In this document: positions 42,922 through 48,994 of the stretch, in pieces | Position numbering within the stretch: the stretch's first letter is position 1 | Layout of the letters: every line of letters starts with the position of its first letter | Origin: an uncultured Bacteroides sp. | GTDB lineage: Bacteria; Bacteroidota; Bacteroidia; Bacteroidales; Bacteroidaceae | Assembly (NCBI GenBank): GCA_949289345.1 | Contig: CASENS010000037.1 | Location: forward strand, 1-48,994 | Direction of reading: 5' to 3' | DNA length: 48,994 nt | Notes under the pieces: model-generated | What the model was told of the DNA's origin: nothing | Seen by the model: the letters and a program-made list of their open reading frames with translations, nothing else | Database searches by the model: none | Made by a program: the position numbers and the translations under genes

Positions 42922-43736
42922 TAAGACCGGCTTTGCGAAGGATTGCGCAGCTCCCAGAAGGCCACGGCCGATGCTGCGGCTACGTTGAGTGAATCTACAC
43001 CGTGCGCCATGGGGATGCGTACCACGTAGTCGGCTTCACGAATGACTTCGTGGGGTAGACCGTCGCCTTCGGTGCCCATAATAAGGGCGAGGCGTGGCTC
43101 GGCTTTCAGGATGGGAGCGTCCAAAGGAATGGATTGGTCGGTCAGTGCCATGGCGGCAGTACGGAAGCCGAAGTCGTGCAAGTGGGATAGGGGAGCGTCC
43201 AGCCATGCCCAGGGAATTAAGAAGACTGCACCCATGGACACGCGTACGGCACGCCGGTTGAGCGGGTCGCATGAATTGCGAGTAAGCAATACGGCATCCA
43301 TGCCCAAGGCGGCCGCTGAACGGAAGATGGCTCCGATATTGGTCGTGTCTACCACACCGTCAATGATGACAATGCGTTTTGCGTCCCGGCAGACCTCTTC
43401 TATGCTTCGCCCTGCAGTGCGACGCATGGCGCAAAGCACGCCACGGGTCAAGACGTAGCCCGTCAGTTGTGCCAATAATTCTCGTTCGCCGGTGTAGACA
43501 GGAAGATTGGTGTATCGCCGGATGATGTCGGCGGCATCTCCCTCGATGTGCTTGCGCTCGCAAAGCAAGGCCAGAGGCTCGCATCCTGCTTCCAGTGCCA
43601 CGCGGATGACCTTGGGGCTTTCGGCTATGAATATACCTTTGTCCGGTTCCAAACGGTTGCGGAGTTGAGCTTCGGTGAGGGTGCTGAACACTTCCACACC
43701 GGGGTGGGAGAGGGAGTCAATAGGAATAATGGGCAT
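42921..43736 (-). CDS. TrmH/SpoU family RNA methyltransferase
   Basis: This protein of 271 residues has an N-terminal substrate-binding domain (about 1-110) and a C-terminal SPOUT methyltransferase domain with its knot. Motif 1 is IIDGVVDTTNIGAIFRSAAA (about 127-146), motif 2 is ALIMGTEGDGLP, and motif 3 is IPMAHGVDSLNVAAASAV. The family 2'-O-methylates ribose in rRNA or tRNA using S-adenosylmethionine. The exact target cannot be read. It diverges from the antiporter gene with a 98-bp shared promoter region. Confidence 0.92.
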   Translation of the reverse strand: MPIIPIDSLSHPGVEVFSTLTEAQLRNRLEPDKGIFIAESPKVIRVALEAGCEPLALLCERKHIEGDAADIIRRYTNLPVYTGERELLAQLTGYVLTRGVLCAMRRTAGRSIEEVCRDAKRIVIIDGVVDTTNIGAIFRSAAALGMDAVLLTRNSCDPLNRRAVRVSMGAVFLIPWAWLDAPLSHLHDFGFRTAAMALTDQSIPLDAPILKAEPRLALIMGTEGDGLPHEVIREADYVVRIPMAHGVDSLNVAAASAVAFWELRNPSQSRS

Positions 43737-43768
43737 AAGTTTGTCTTTTTTTATTCGTTTCTTGCAGA

Positions 43769-43776
43769 CAAAGGTA
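43769..43776 (-). promoter_or_regulatory. Candidate -7 box for TrmH gene
   Basis: The minus strand reads TACCTTTG, 32 bp upstream of the methyltransferase start, matching the Bacteroidetes -7 consensus. A separate TAATTTTG on the plus strand at 43798-43805 could serve the divergent antiporter gene. Neither has a clear -33 element. Confidence 0.4.
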
Positions 43777-43834
43777 GCGTTTTTCAGTTTAAATGTCTAA
43801 TTTTGTCAACCGAAACAGATACGATAAGTAGATT

Positions 43835-46078
43835 ATGTCACATTTGGCTCCTTTGATAAGTGATTTGGCGTTGATACTGATATGCGCCGGCTTGATGACG
43901 TTGCTCTTCAAGAAACTGAAGCAACCGTTGGTGCTGGGTTATGTCGTGGCGGGTTTTCTGGCCAGCCCGCACATGGCCTACACGCCTTCGGTGATAGACA
44001 CGGCCAGCATCCAGACATGGGCGGACATCGGTGTTATCTTCTTGCTCTTTGCCTTAGGGTTGGAATTCAGCGTGAAGAAGATTGCGAAAGTGGGCGGAGC
44101 GGCCATCATTGCGGCTTGTACGGTTATCTTCTGCATGATTCTGCTAGGAATGTCGGTAGGAGCAGGTTTCGGTTGGAGCCGGATGGACAGCCTTTTCTTG
44201 GGCGGTATGATTGCCATGTCGTCTACCACTATTATATATAAGGCATTCGATGATTTGGGCTTGCAGAAGAAGCAGTTTGCCGGACTGGTGATGAGCGTGC
44301 TGATACTGGAAGACATCCTGGCCATTGTCCTGATGGTGATGCTTTCCACCATGGCCGTAAGCAATAACTTTGAGGGCGTGGAGATGGCGGAGAGCATCGG
44401 CAAACTGGTGTTTTTCCTTGTGTTGTGGTTCGTGGTAGGCATTTACCTGATACCGGGCATCTTGAAACGGTGCCGCAAGCTGATGAGTCCGGAGACGCTG
44501 CTCATTGTGGCGTTAGGCTTGTGCTTCGGCATGGTGGTACTGGCGTCCAAGACCGGTTTCTCACCCGCTTTCGGGGCATTTATCATGGGTTCTATCCTGG
44601 CGGAGACAGCAGAGGCTGAGTCCATCGAACATCTGATAACGCCGGTAAAGGATCTGTTTGGGGCAGTGTTTTTCGTATCGGTGGGCATGATGGTGGATCC
44701 TGCCATGATTGTGGAGTATGCCTTGCCTATCTTTGTCATTACCGTAGCGGTTATTGTGGGACAGGCCTGCTTCGGCACGTTGGGTGTGTTGCTTTCCGGC
44801 CAGCCGTTGAAGATGGCCATGCAGTGCGGCTTCAGCCTGACGCAGATAGGCGAGTTTGCGTTTATCATTGCCTCATTGGGTGTCTCGCTCCATGTCACCA
44901 GCGATTTTCTTTATCCCATCGTGGTGGCCGTGTCCGTTATAACGACCTTTCTCACTCCATATATGATACGCCTGGCCGGTCCGGCTTCTGACTTTGTGGA
45001 CAGCCACTTGCCGGAGAAGTGGAAAAGCCTTCTGTGCCGTTATGCCACGGGCACGCGCACCATGAATCATGAGAGCTTGTGGCGCAGGCTGATTGTTTCC
45101 TTATTGCGCATTACGCTGGTATATGCCATTGTCAGTGTAGCCATTATAGCCTTGTCCTTCCGCTTCCTGGTGCCTCTGTGCCGCGAGGCGTTGCCGGGTG
45201 TATGGGGCTCGTTGGTGGCGTCCGTGGTCATTGTGTTGTTTATCTCTCCCTTCCTGCGTGCCATTATGATAAAGAAGAACCATTCGGTGGAGTTCACCAC
45301 CTTGTGGAAGGAGAACCAGGCCAACCGTGCCCCGCTGGCGGCTACCGTCATTTTACGTCTGATGGTGGGGGTAGGCTTTGTGATGTTTGTCATCGGAAGT
45401 TTGTTCGATATGTCGGTCGGCCTGGTGTTTGGCGTGGCGGTGCTGTTGATTGTGCTGATGATTCTTTCACGGAGCTTGAAGCGGCAATCCATCCTGATAG
45501 AACGCACTTTCTTCCAAAATTTGAATTATCGGGAGATGCGGGCTGAATATCTGGGCGAGAAAAAGCCGGAGTATGCCGGGCGATTACTCTCTCGCGACTT
45601 GCATCTGACGGACTATGTGCTTCCTGCCGAGTCCCCTTGGGCGGGGCGTACGTTGGGCGAACTGAAATTCGGCAACAAATATAATGTGCATGTAGTTTCT
45701 ATCCTGCGCGGGCGGAGGCGTCTCAACATTCCCGGCGCCAATATGCGCCTGTTCCCGCAAGACAAGATACAGGTGATAGCTACGGATGAGGACCTGACGG
45801 CCTTCAGCAAGGACATGGAGCAGGCTTCGGCTTTGGACGCGGACATTGTGGAGAAGAGTGAGATGGAGCTGCGTCAGTTCCGCATAGACGGGCAATCGCC
45901 TTTCTTGGGCAAGACTTTGAAGGATGCCGGCATCCGCGAGAATTATCATTGTCTGATAGCAGGTGTGGAACGCGGGGACGGCACCCTGCATGCGCCCGAC
46001 CCTCACGAGCCTTTCATGGAGGGCGATGTGGTGTGGATTGTAGGCGAAAGCGCCGATGTGCATAAGCTGATAAATTGA
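43835..46078 (+). CDS. Cation:proton antiporter, CPA2/KefB-like, with TrkA-C domains
   Basis: This protein of 747 residues has an N-terminal antiporter domain of about 12 helices (residues about 5-390), including QPLVLGYVVAGFLASP, FALGLEFSVKK, and AMSSTTIIYKAF...VLILEDILAIVLM with the ion-binding Asp. Four further hydrophobic segments lie at about 415-555, and two cytoplasmic TrkA-C domains at about 585-650 and 670-745. There is no TrkA-N (NAD-binding) domain, so gating differs from E. coli KefB/KefC. It probably exchanges K+ or Na+ for H+ in the inner membrane. It stands in its own transcription unit upstream of the HIT gene. Confidence 0.9.
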   Translation: MSHLAPLISDLALILICAGLMTLLFKKLKQPLVLGYVVAGFLASPHMAYTPSVIDTASIQTWADIGVIFLLFALGLEFSVKKIAKVGGAAIIAACTVIFCMILLGMSVGAGFGWSRMDSLFLGGMIAMSSTTIIYKAFDDLGLQKKQFAGLVMSVLILEDILAIVLMVMLSTMAVSNNFEGVEMAESIGKLVFFLVLWFVVGIYLIPGILKRCRKLMSPETLLIVALGLCFGMVVLASKTGFSPAFGAFIMGSILAETAEAESIEHLITPVKDLFGAVFFVSVGMMVDPAMIVEYALPIFVITVAVIVGQACFGTLGVLLSGQPLKMAMQCGFSLTQIGEFAFIIASLGVSLHVTSDFLYPIVVAVSVITTFLTPYMIRLAGPASDFVDSHLPEKWKSLLCRYATGTRTMNHESLWRRLIVSLLRITLVYAIVSVAIIALSFRFLVPLCREALPGVWGSLVASVVIVLFISPFLRAIMIKKNHSVEFTTLWKENQANRAPLAATVILRLMVGVGFVMFVIGSLFDMSVGLVFGVAVLLIVLMILSRSLKRQSILIERTFFQNLNYREMRAEYLGEKKPEYAGRLLSRDLHLTDYVLPAESPWAGRTLGELKFGNKYNVHVVSILRGRRRLNIPGANMRLFPQDKIQVIATDEDLTAFSKDMEQASALDADIVEKSEMELRQFRIDGQSPFLGKTLKDAGIRENYHCLIAGVERGDGTLHAPDPHEPFMEGDVVWIVGESADVHKLIN

Positions 46079-46105
46079 ATTATCGTTATATTAAAAGCAT
46101 CAAGT

Positions 46106-46531
46106 ATGAAAAGTGATCCGAAAGATTGTCTCTATTGCCAGAACAATGAGGCATTGCACAACTTAATGATTGAGATTGCTCCCTTGAGCGTCTCACGCGT
46201 ATTCCTGTTTAAGGAACAGACTTACCGGGGCCGTTGCTTAGTGGCTTACAAAGACCATGTGAACGACTTGAACGAACTGACGGATGAAGACCGCAACGCC
46301 TTTATGGCCGATGTGGTGCGGGTGACGCGTGCCATGCAGAAAGCGTTTGACCCGGAAAAGATCAATTACGGAGCTTATTCCGACAAGCTTTCCCACTTGC
46401 ATTTCCATTTGGCGCCCAAGTATGTGGATGGGCCGGACTATGGCGGCACTTTCCAGATGAACCCCGGAAAGGTGTATCTGTCCGACGCAGAGTATCAGGA
46501 ATTGATTGAGCGGATTAAGAGGTATTTGTAA
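46106..46531 (+). CDS. HIT family nucleotide-binding protein
   Basis: This protein of 141 residues contains the histidine triad as SHLHFHLAPKY (about 92-102), the His-x-His-x-His nucleotidyl hydrolase/transferase active site. An N-terminal CLYCQN may bind zinc. Size and order are normal for the family, which hydrolyses nucleoside phosphoramidates or dinucleotides. It lies 27 bp after the antiporter gene on the same strand and ends before a repeat-rich convergent gap. Confidence 0.9.
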   Translation: MKSDPKDCLYCQNNEALHNLMIEIAPLSVSRVFLFKEQTYRGRCLVAYKDHVNDLNELTDEDRNAFMADVVRVTRAMQKAFDPEKINYGAYSDKLSHLHFHLAPKYVDGPDYGGTFQMNPGKVYLSDAEYQELIERIKRYL

Positions 46532-46563
46532 ACGGTGCTGTGGCCGCATGCGCTTGCCACCGC

Positions 46564-46623
46564 AAACGGACGTGCATGCGGTTGCAAACGGATGTACATG
46601 CGTTTAAAACGGACGTACGTGCA
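46564..46623. repeat. Three imperfect tandem units of 17 bp
   Basis: Units resembling AAACGGACGTACATGCG occur at 46564-46580, 46586-46602 and 46607-46623, spaced 21-22 bp. They fill the gap between the HIT gene and the convergent oxidoreductase gene. They show one or a few substitutions each and contain the palindromic cores TGCA or GTAC. Confidence 0.75.
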
Positions 46624-46649
46624 TTTTAAACGCCAAGTACGTCCGTTTT
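46606..46649. terminator. Inverted repeat, possible bidirectional terminator
   Basis: AAAACGGACGTAC (46606-46618) and GTACGTCCGTTTT (46637-46649) are exact complements with an 18-base loop. A/T runs flank the stem on both sides, and the genes on each side converge, which suits a bidirectional terminator. The left arm is the third unit of the tandem repeat. Confidence 0.6.
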
Positions 46650-46675
46650 CGCTCGGGTGATAAGGTCCGTGGAGG

Positions 46676-47665
46676 TCAGAGCTTTCCCAGTATTTTGTCC
46701 ATCACCCAGTTGGTGAGCGTGGCGCTTTCTCCATCGCAGGTACAGACGGACTTGCCTAACAGATGGTCCACTACGGCTTGTATGAGCGGTTGTTGTACGT
46801 AGGTGGGGTTTTCTACGTGGATTTCCTCACGGCCTTTCTCCGTATGGAGGGCGATAGGGTCGTAGGTGAATACCGAGAAGCATATCATGCCTTTGTCTCC
46901 GATGATTTCGATGCGGTCCTCGCGTGCCGAGTCGTGTGCCACGAAGCACCAGGAACCGCTCCCGACCAGTCCGTTCTCGAACTGGAAGCAGGCGCTGATG
47001 GTGTCTTCAGCCGGATAGAGCCCGCCACGGTTGCTTTTAAATCCGCTTGCGCCGAGTATGCAGCCGAACATTTCTTGAAGCAAGTCTATCTGATGGGGAG
47101 CCAGGTCGTAGAAATAGCCTCCTCCCGCAATGTCGGGCTGCACGCGCCACGGCAGGTTGGAGCGGTTGTAATCCAGGTTGCGAGGTGGCTGGGCAAAACG
47201 TATCTGTATGTTTATCACGTTGCCCACCGCCCCTTCTTCCACCAGTGCTTTCACCTTTTGGAAATAAGGCAGATAGCGGCGGTAGTAGGCCACGAAGCAG
47301 GGGACGCCTGTTTCCTTGGAGATGCGGTTGATGCGGCAGCACTCTTCGTAGGTTACAGCCATGGGTTTCTCAATGTAGACCGGCTTGCCGGCTTTCATGG
47401 CCATGATGGCGTATGTGGCGTGCGAAGATGGAGGGGTGGCGATGTATATGGCGTTCACTCCTTCATCGTCCACCAGTTCTTGGGCGTCGTCATACCATCG
47501 GGGAATGTTCCTTTCCTGTGCATATTGGCGGGCTTTCTCCAGGTTGCGGCTCATGACGGCCACTACTTCCGAATTCTCGATTTTTTGAAAAGCCGGTCCA
47601 CTTTTGTATTTGGTAGCTTCTCCGCAACCGATAAATCCCCATTTAATCTTTTCCACCTTATCCAT
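46676..47665 (-). CDS. Gfo/Idh/MocA family oxidoreductase
   Basis: This protein of 329 residues has an N-terminal Rossmann domain (WGFIGCGEATKYKSGPAF, about 9-26) and the family motif KPVYIEKPMAVTYEE (about 93-107, the Glu-Lys-Pro that contacts nicotinamide and substrate). The C-terminal part is the alpha/beta substrate domain with DLAPHQIDLL carrying the conserved His. Members oxidise or reduce sugars and inositols. No operon context indicates the substrate. The gene lies 27 bp downstream of the S4-domain gene on the same strand. Confidence 0.9.
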   Translation of the reverse strand: MDKVEKIKWGFIGCGEATKYKSGPAFQKIENSEVVAVMSRNLEKARQYAQERNIPRWYDDAQELVDDEGVNAIYIATPPSSHATYAIMAMKAGKPVYIEKPMAVTYEECCRINRISKETGVPCFVAYYRRYLPYFQKVKALVEEGAVGNVINIQIRFAQPPRNLDYNRSNLPWRVQPDIAGGGYFYDLAPHQIDLLQEMFGCILGASGFKSNRGGLYPAEDTISACFQFENGLVGSGSWCFVAHDSAREDRIEIIGDKGMICFSVFTYDPIALHTEKGREEIHVENPTYVQQPLIQAVVDHLLGKSVCTCDGESATLTNWVMDKILGKL

Positions 47666-47692
47666 TTTTGTAATCCAACTTATTATATCTGT

Positions 47693-48130
47693 TCATTCAG
47701 CCTGTTTCTCCTCGTCTTCGTCAAAATCGAAGTCAAAATCAAAATCGTCCATAAACTCGGGCATGGTGAATTCTTCCAGGCTTCGACGGTCTTTCTTCGT
47801 GGGGCGTCCTGTGCCTTTGGCTCGGTTTACAAATCCGCTTATGCGGCTCATTTCCAGCAGCTCGTATTGGTCGGAAGTGGTGACGTTCTCCATAATTTCC
47901 GGTACCAACTTGGCTCCTACACGTTTCTCGATGGGTTGAAGCACTTTGAAAGAGTAAGTTACGGGCGGTTTGCGTACCTGAATGACATCGCCCGGTTTCA
48001 CTGTGCGTGATGCTTTTACCTGTGTACCGTTCATGCTCACCCGTCCTTTTTTGCAGGCTTCGGCGGCTATGGTCCGTGTCTTGAAGATGCGTGCCGCCCA
48101 CATCCATTTATCTATTCTGGCTTCGTTCAT
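47693..48130 (-). CDS. S4-domain RNA-binding protein (Hsp15-like)
   Basis: This protein of 145 residues has an N-terminal S4 domain (RIDKWMWAARIFKTRTIAAE, then GRVSMNGTQVKASRTVKPGD) as in Hsp15, which binds stalled 50S subunits carrying nascent chain. A basic middle (RPTKKDRR) follows. The C-terminus is unusual: an acidic tail with a repeated Asp-Phe pattern (DDFDFDFDFDEDEE, about 128-141). The start overlaps the pth stop by one base (TAATG), so the two are coupled, and both act on ribosome or peptidyl-tRNA quality control. Confidence 0.9.
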   Translation of the reverse strand: MNEARIDKWMWAARIFKTRTIAAEACKKGRVSMNGTQVKASRTVKPGDVIQVRKPPVTYSFKVLQPIEKRVGAKLVPEIMENVTTSDQYELLEMSRISGFVNRAKGTGRPTKKDRRSLEEFTMPEFMDDFDFDFDFDEDEEKQAE

Positions 48131-48693
48131 TATTTTTTATTATATTGGTTCATGGTTCGTTCAATGCCTGCCAGGCAAAAACTCTTGATGATTTCGCCTG
48201 CAGTCTTCAGCCGTTCGGGGATGCTCTTCCAGTCCTCTTCGCTGAAGTGCCCCAGCACATAGTCTATCTGTGTTCCCTTAGGGAAGTCGTTTCCTATACC
48301 GAAACGTAGACGGGCATAGTTTTGGGTTCCCAAAGTGGCGGCAATGTGTTTCAGTCCGTTATGTCCCGCATCACTACCCTTTCCTTTCAGTCTTAGCGTG
48401 CCGAAGGGTAATGCCAAATCATCCACTACAATTAGCAGATTTTCCAACGGGATGTTTTCCTTTTGCATCCAGTACCGCACGGCGTTTCCGCTCAAGTTCA
48501 TGTATGTAGACGGTTTCAGCAGCATGAGCTGCCTGCCTTTGACGGACAGGGTTGTGGTGAAACCGTATCGGCCGTCTTTGAAGATGGCTCCTTCAGTCTT
48601 AGCCAGTGCGTCCACCACCATGAAGCCTATGTTATGTCGTGTCTCGTGATATTCCGGGCCAATGTTTCCCAATCCTACTATAAGATATTTCAT
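48130..48693 (-). CDS. pth: Peptidyl-tRNA hydrolase
   Basis: This protein of 187 residues hydrolyses peptidyl-tRNA released from stalled ribosomes. [20 protein letters not shown] (about 4-23) contains the catalytic His in TRHNIG, followed by [23 protein letters not shown] with the catalytic Asp, and [12 protein letters not shown]. Size is typical. It precedes the S4-domain gene with a one-base overlap. A good Bacteroidetes promoter lies upstream (48720-48751). Confidence 0.96.
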   Translation of the reverse strand: MKYLIVGLGNIGPEYHETRHNIGFMVVDALAKTEGAIFKDGRYGFTTTLSVKGRQLMLLKPSTYMNLSGNAVRYWMQKENIPLENLLIVVDDLALPFGTLRLKGKGSDAGHNGLKHIAATLGTQNYARLRFGIGNDFPKGTQIDYVLGHFSEEDWKSIPERLKTAGEIIKSFCLAGIERTMNQYNKK

Positions 48694-48719
48694 TTTGTTT
48701 CATTTAAGCTTTTCCGGAG

Positions 48720-48751
48720 CAAAAATAATGTTTTTAGCAAGGGCAGGCAAA
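48720..48751 (-). promoter_or_regulatory. Promoter of pth
   Basis: On the minus strand TTTG (48748-48751) is followed after 20 bp by TATTTTTG (48720-48727), matching the Bacteroidetes -33/-7 pattern. The start codon is 26 bp downstream of the -7 box. Confidence 0.65.
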
Positions 48752-48830
48752 TTTCGGAGAAGATAAAGCTGTATCAATTACAAAAAATAATTCTCCACCT
48801 CCAACCGTCAGTAATCCGTTAGTATATAAA

Positions 48831-48865
48831 AATGAAAAGGAGTTAAGCCAACCGCTTAACTCCTT
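48831..48865 (-). terminator. Terminator of tRNA-Pro
   Basis: GGAGTTAAGC (48839-48848) and GCTTAACTCC (48854-48863) form a perfect 10-bp stem, extended by A-T pairs, with a 5-base loop. Read on the minus strand it is followed by a T-rich run (48831-48838 and beyond), 12 bp after the tRNA 3' end. Confidence 0.85.
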
Positions 48866-48877
48866 CATTTTCACCAG

Positions 48878-48952
48878 TCGGGGTGACTGGATTCGAACCA
48901 GCGACCACACGCCCCCCAGACGCGTACTCTAACCGGGCTGAGCTACACCCCG
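48878..48952 (-). tRNA. tRNA-Pro (anticodon GGG)
   Basis: The minus strand folds as a 75-nt cloverleaf. The acceptor stem is CGGGGTG with CACCCCG, the D arm begins GCTC, the anticodon loop is CTGGGGG with anticodon GGG at 48915-48917, and the T arm has TTCGAAT. The discriminator base is A, and CCA is not encoded. The anticodon stem uses two G-U pairs. It reads the Pro codons CCC and CCU. Confidence 0.95.
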
Positions 48953-48963
48953 AATTGCGGATG

Positions 48964-48994
48964 CAAAGGTACGGCTTTATTTTGAACTCACAAA
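48964..48994 (-). promoter_or_regulatory. Promoter of tRNA-Pro
   Basis: On the minus strand TTTG (48991-48994) is followed after 19 bp by TACCTTTG (48964-48971), an exact match to the Bacteroidetes -33/-7 consensus. The tRNA 5' end is 11 bp downstream. The -33 box is cut by the window edge but complete. Confidence 0.85.

Noticed and set aside
46763-48010. Plus-strand open frame of about 415 codons opposite the Gfo/Idh/MocA and S4 genes
   Set aside because: It spans two real minus-strand genes and their gap, and the translation has no recognisable motifs; antisense shadow.
1-48994. CRISPR array
   Set aside because: No regularly spaced identical repeats with unique spacers were seen; the only tandem units are the three at 46564-46623 with 4-5 bp gaps.

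Overview
The window looks like chromosomal DNA of a gut Bacteroidales member (Bacteroides or Phocaeicola type). The evidence is the Bacteroidetes promoter pattern (TTTG, 19-20 bp, TAnnTTTG) before tRNA-Pro and pth, a surface-lipoprotein signal (Cys-Ser-Asp-Asp-Asp), an AddA/RecB-like helicase-nuclease, a GH28/CBM9-like secreted pair and a large one-strand capsule locus. I cannot name a species from sequence alone.

Region 1 (1-27400, + strand) is most of a capsular/exopolysaccharide locus whose regulatory start (UpxY/UpxZ-type genes) lies off the left edge. In order it carries an MBOAT O-acyltransferase with an SGNH partner, a Wzx-type flippase, an FrhB-like iron-sulfur protein, a Wzy-like polymerase, a pyruvyltransferase-family protein, several GT4 glycosyltransferases, three left-handed beta-helix acetyltransferases (two a tandem duplication), an NAD-dependent epimerase, a GMC-like oxidoreductase, a membrane acyltransferase, a WecG-type transferase, the initiating polyprenyl-phosphate sugar transferase and two YjbH-like outer-membrane proteins. 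Many genes overlap by ATGA, so this is a translationally coupled operon. The 5' two thirds are visibly AT-rich; from about 23.6 kb onward base composition resembles the rest of the chromosome.

Non-capsule modules interrupt the operon. They are a broken PIN-domain toxin between ~110-bp direct repeats (27-517), an unrecognised two-gene unit (2939-4419; coiled-coil/two-TM protein plus small soluble protein), and two separate AAA ATPase + TOPRIM-like gene pairs (18378-20185 and 21710-23379). Each ATPase pair sits just after a truncated 5' stub of a capsule gene (a glycosyltransferase stub at 18189, an acyltransferase-3 stub at 21444), and both are preceded by a closely similar ~50-bp promoter region. 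This arrangement, two putative OLD-like/abortive-infection-type defence pairs loaded into capsule-gene break points, is the most interesting structure in the window.

Region 2 (27.6-36.5 kb) holds a surface lipoprotein followed by a strong terminator, then on the minus strand an AddA-like helicase-nuclease, GDP-fucose synthesis (fcl, gmd), a thymidylate-kinase-like gene and ugd. Several of these supply activated sugars to surface glycans.

Region 3 (36.6-49 kb) has a small secreted pectin-related set (DUF4450-like fragment, CBM9-like, GH28), a solute-binding protein and a putative porin. Housekeeping genes follow: TrmH-type methyltransferase, KefB-like antiporter, HIT protein, Gfo/Idh/MocA oxidoreductase, S4-domain protein, pth, and tRNA-Pro(GGG) with its promoter and terminator. 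No stretch over 300 bp lacks a gene or gene remnant.
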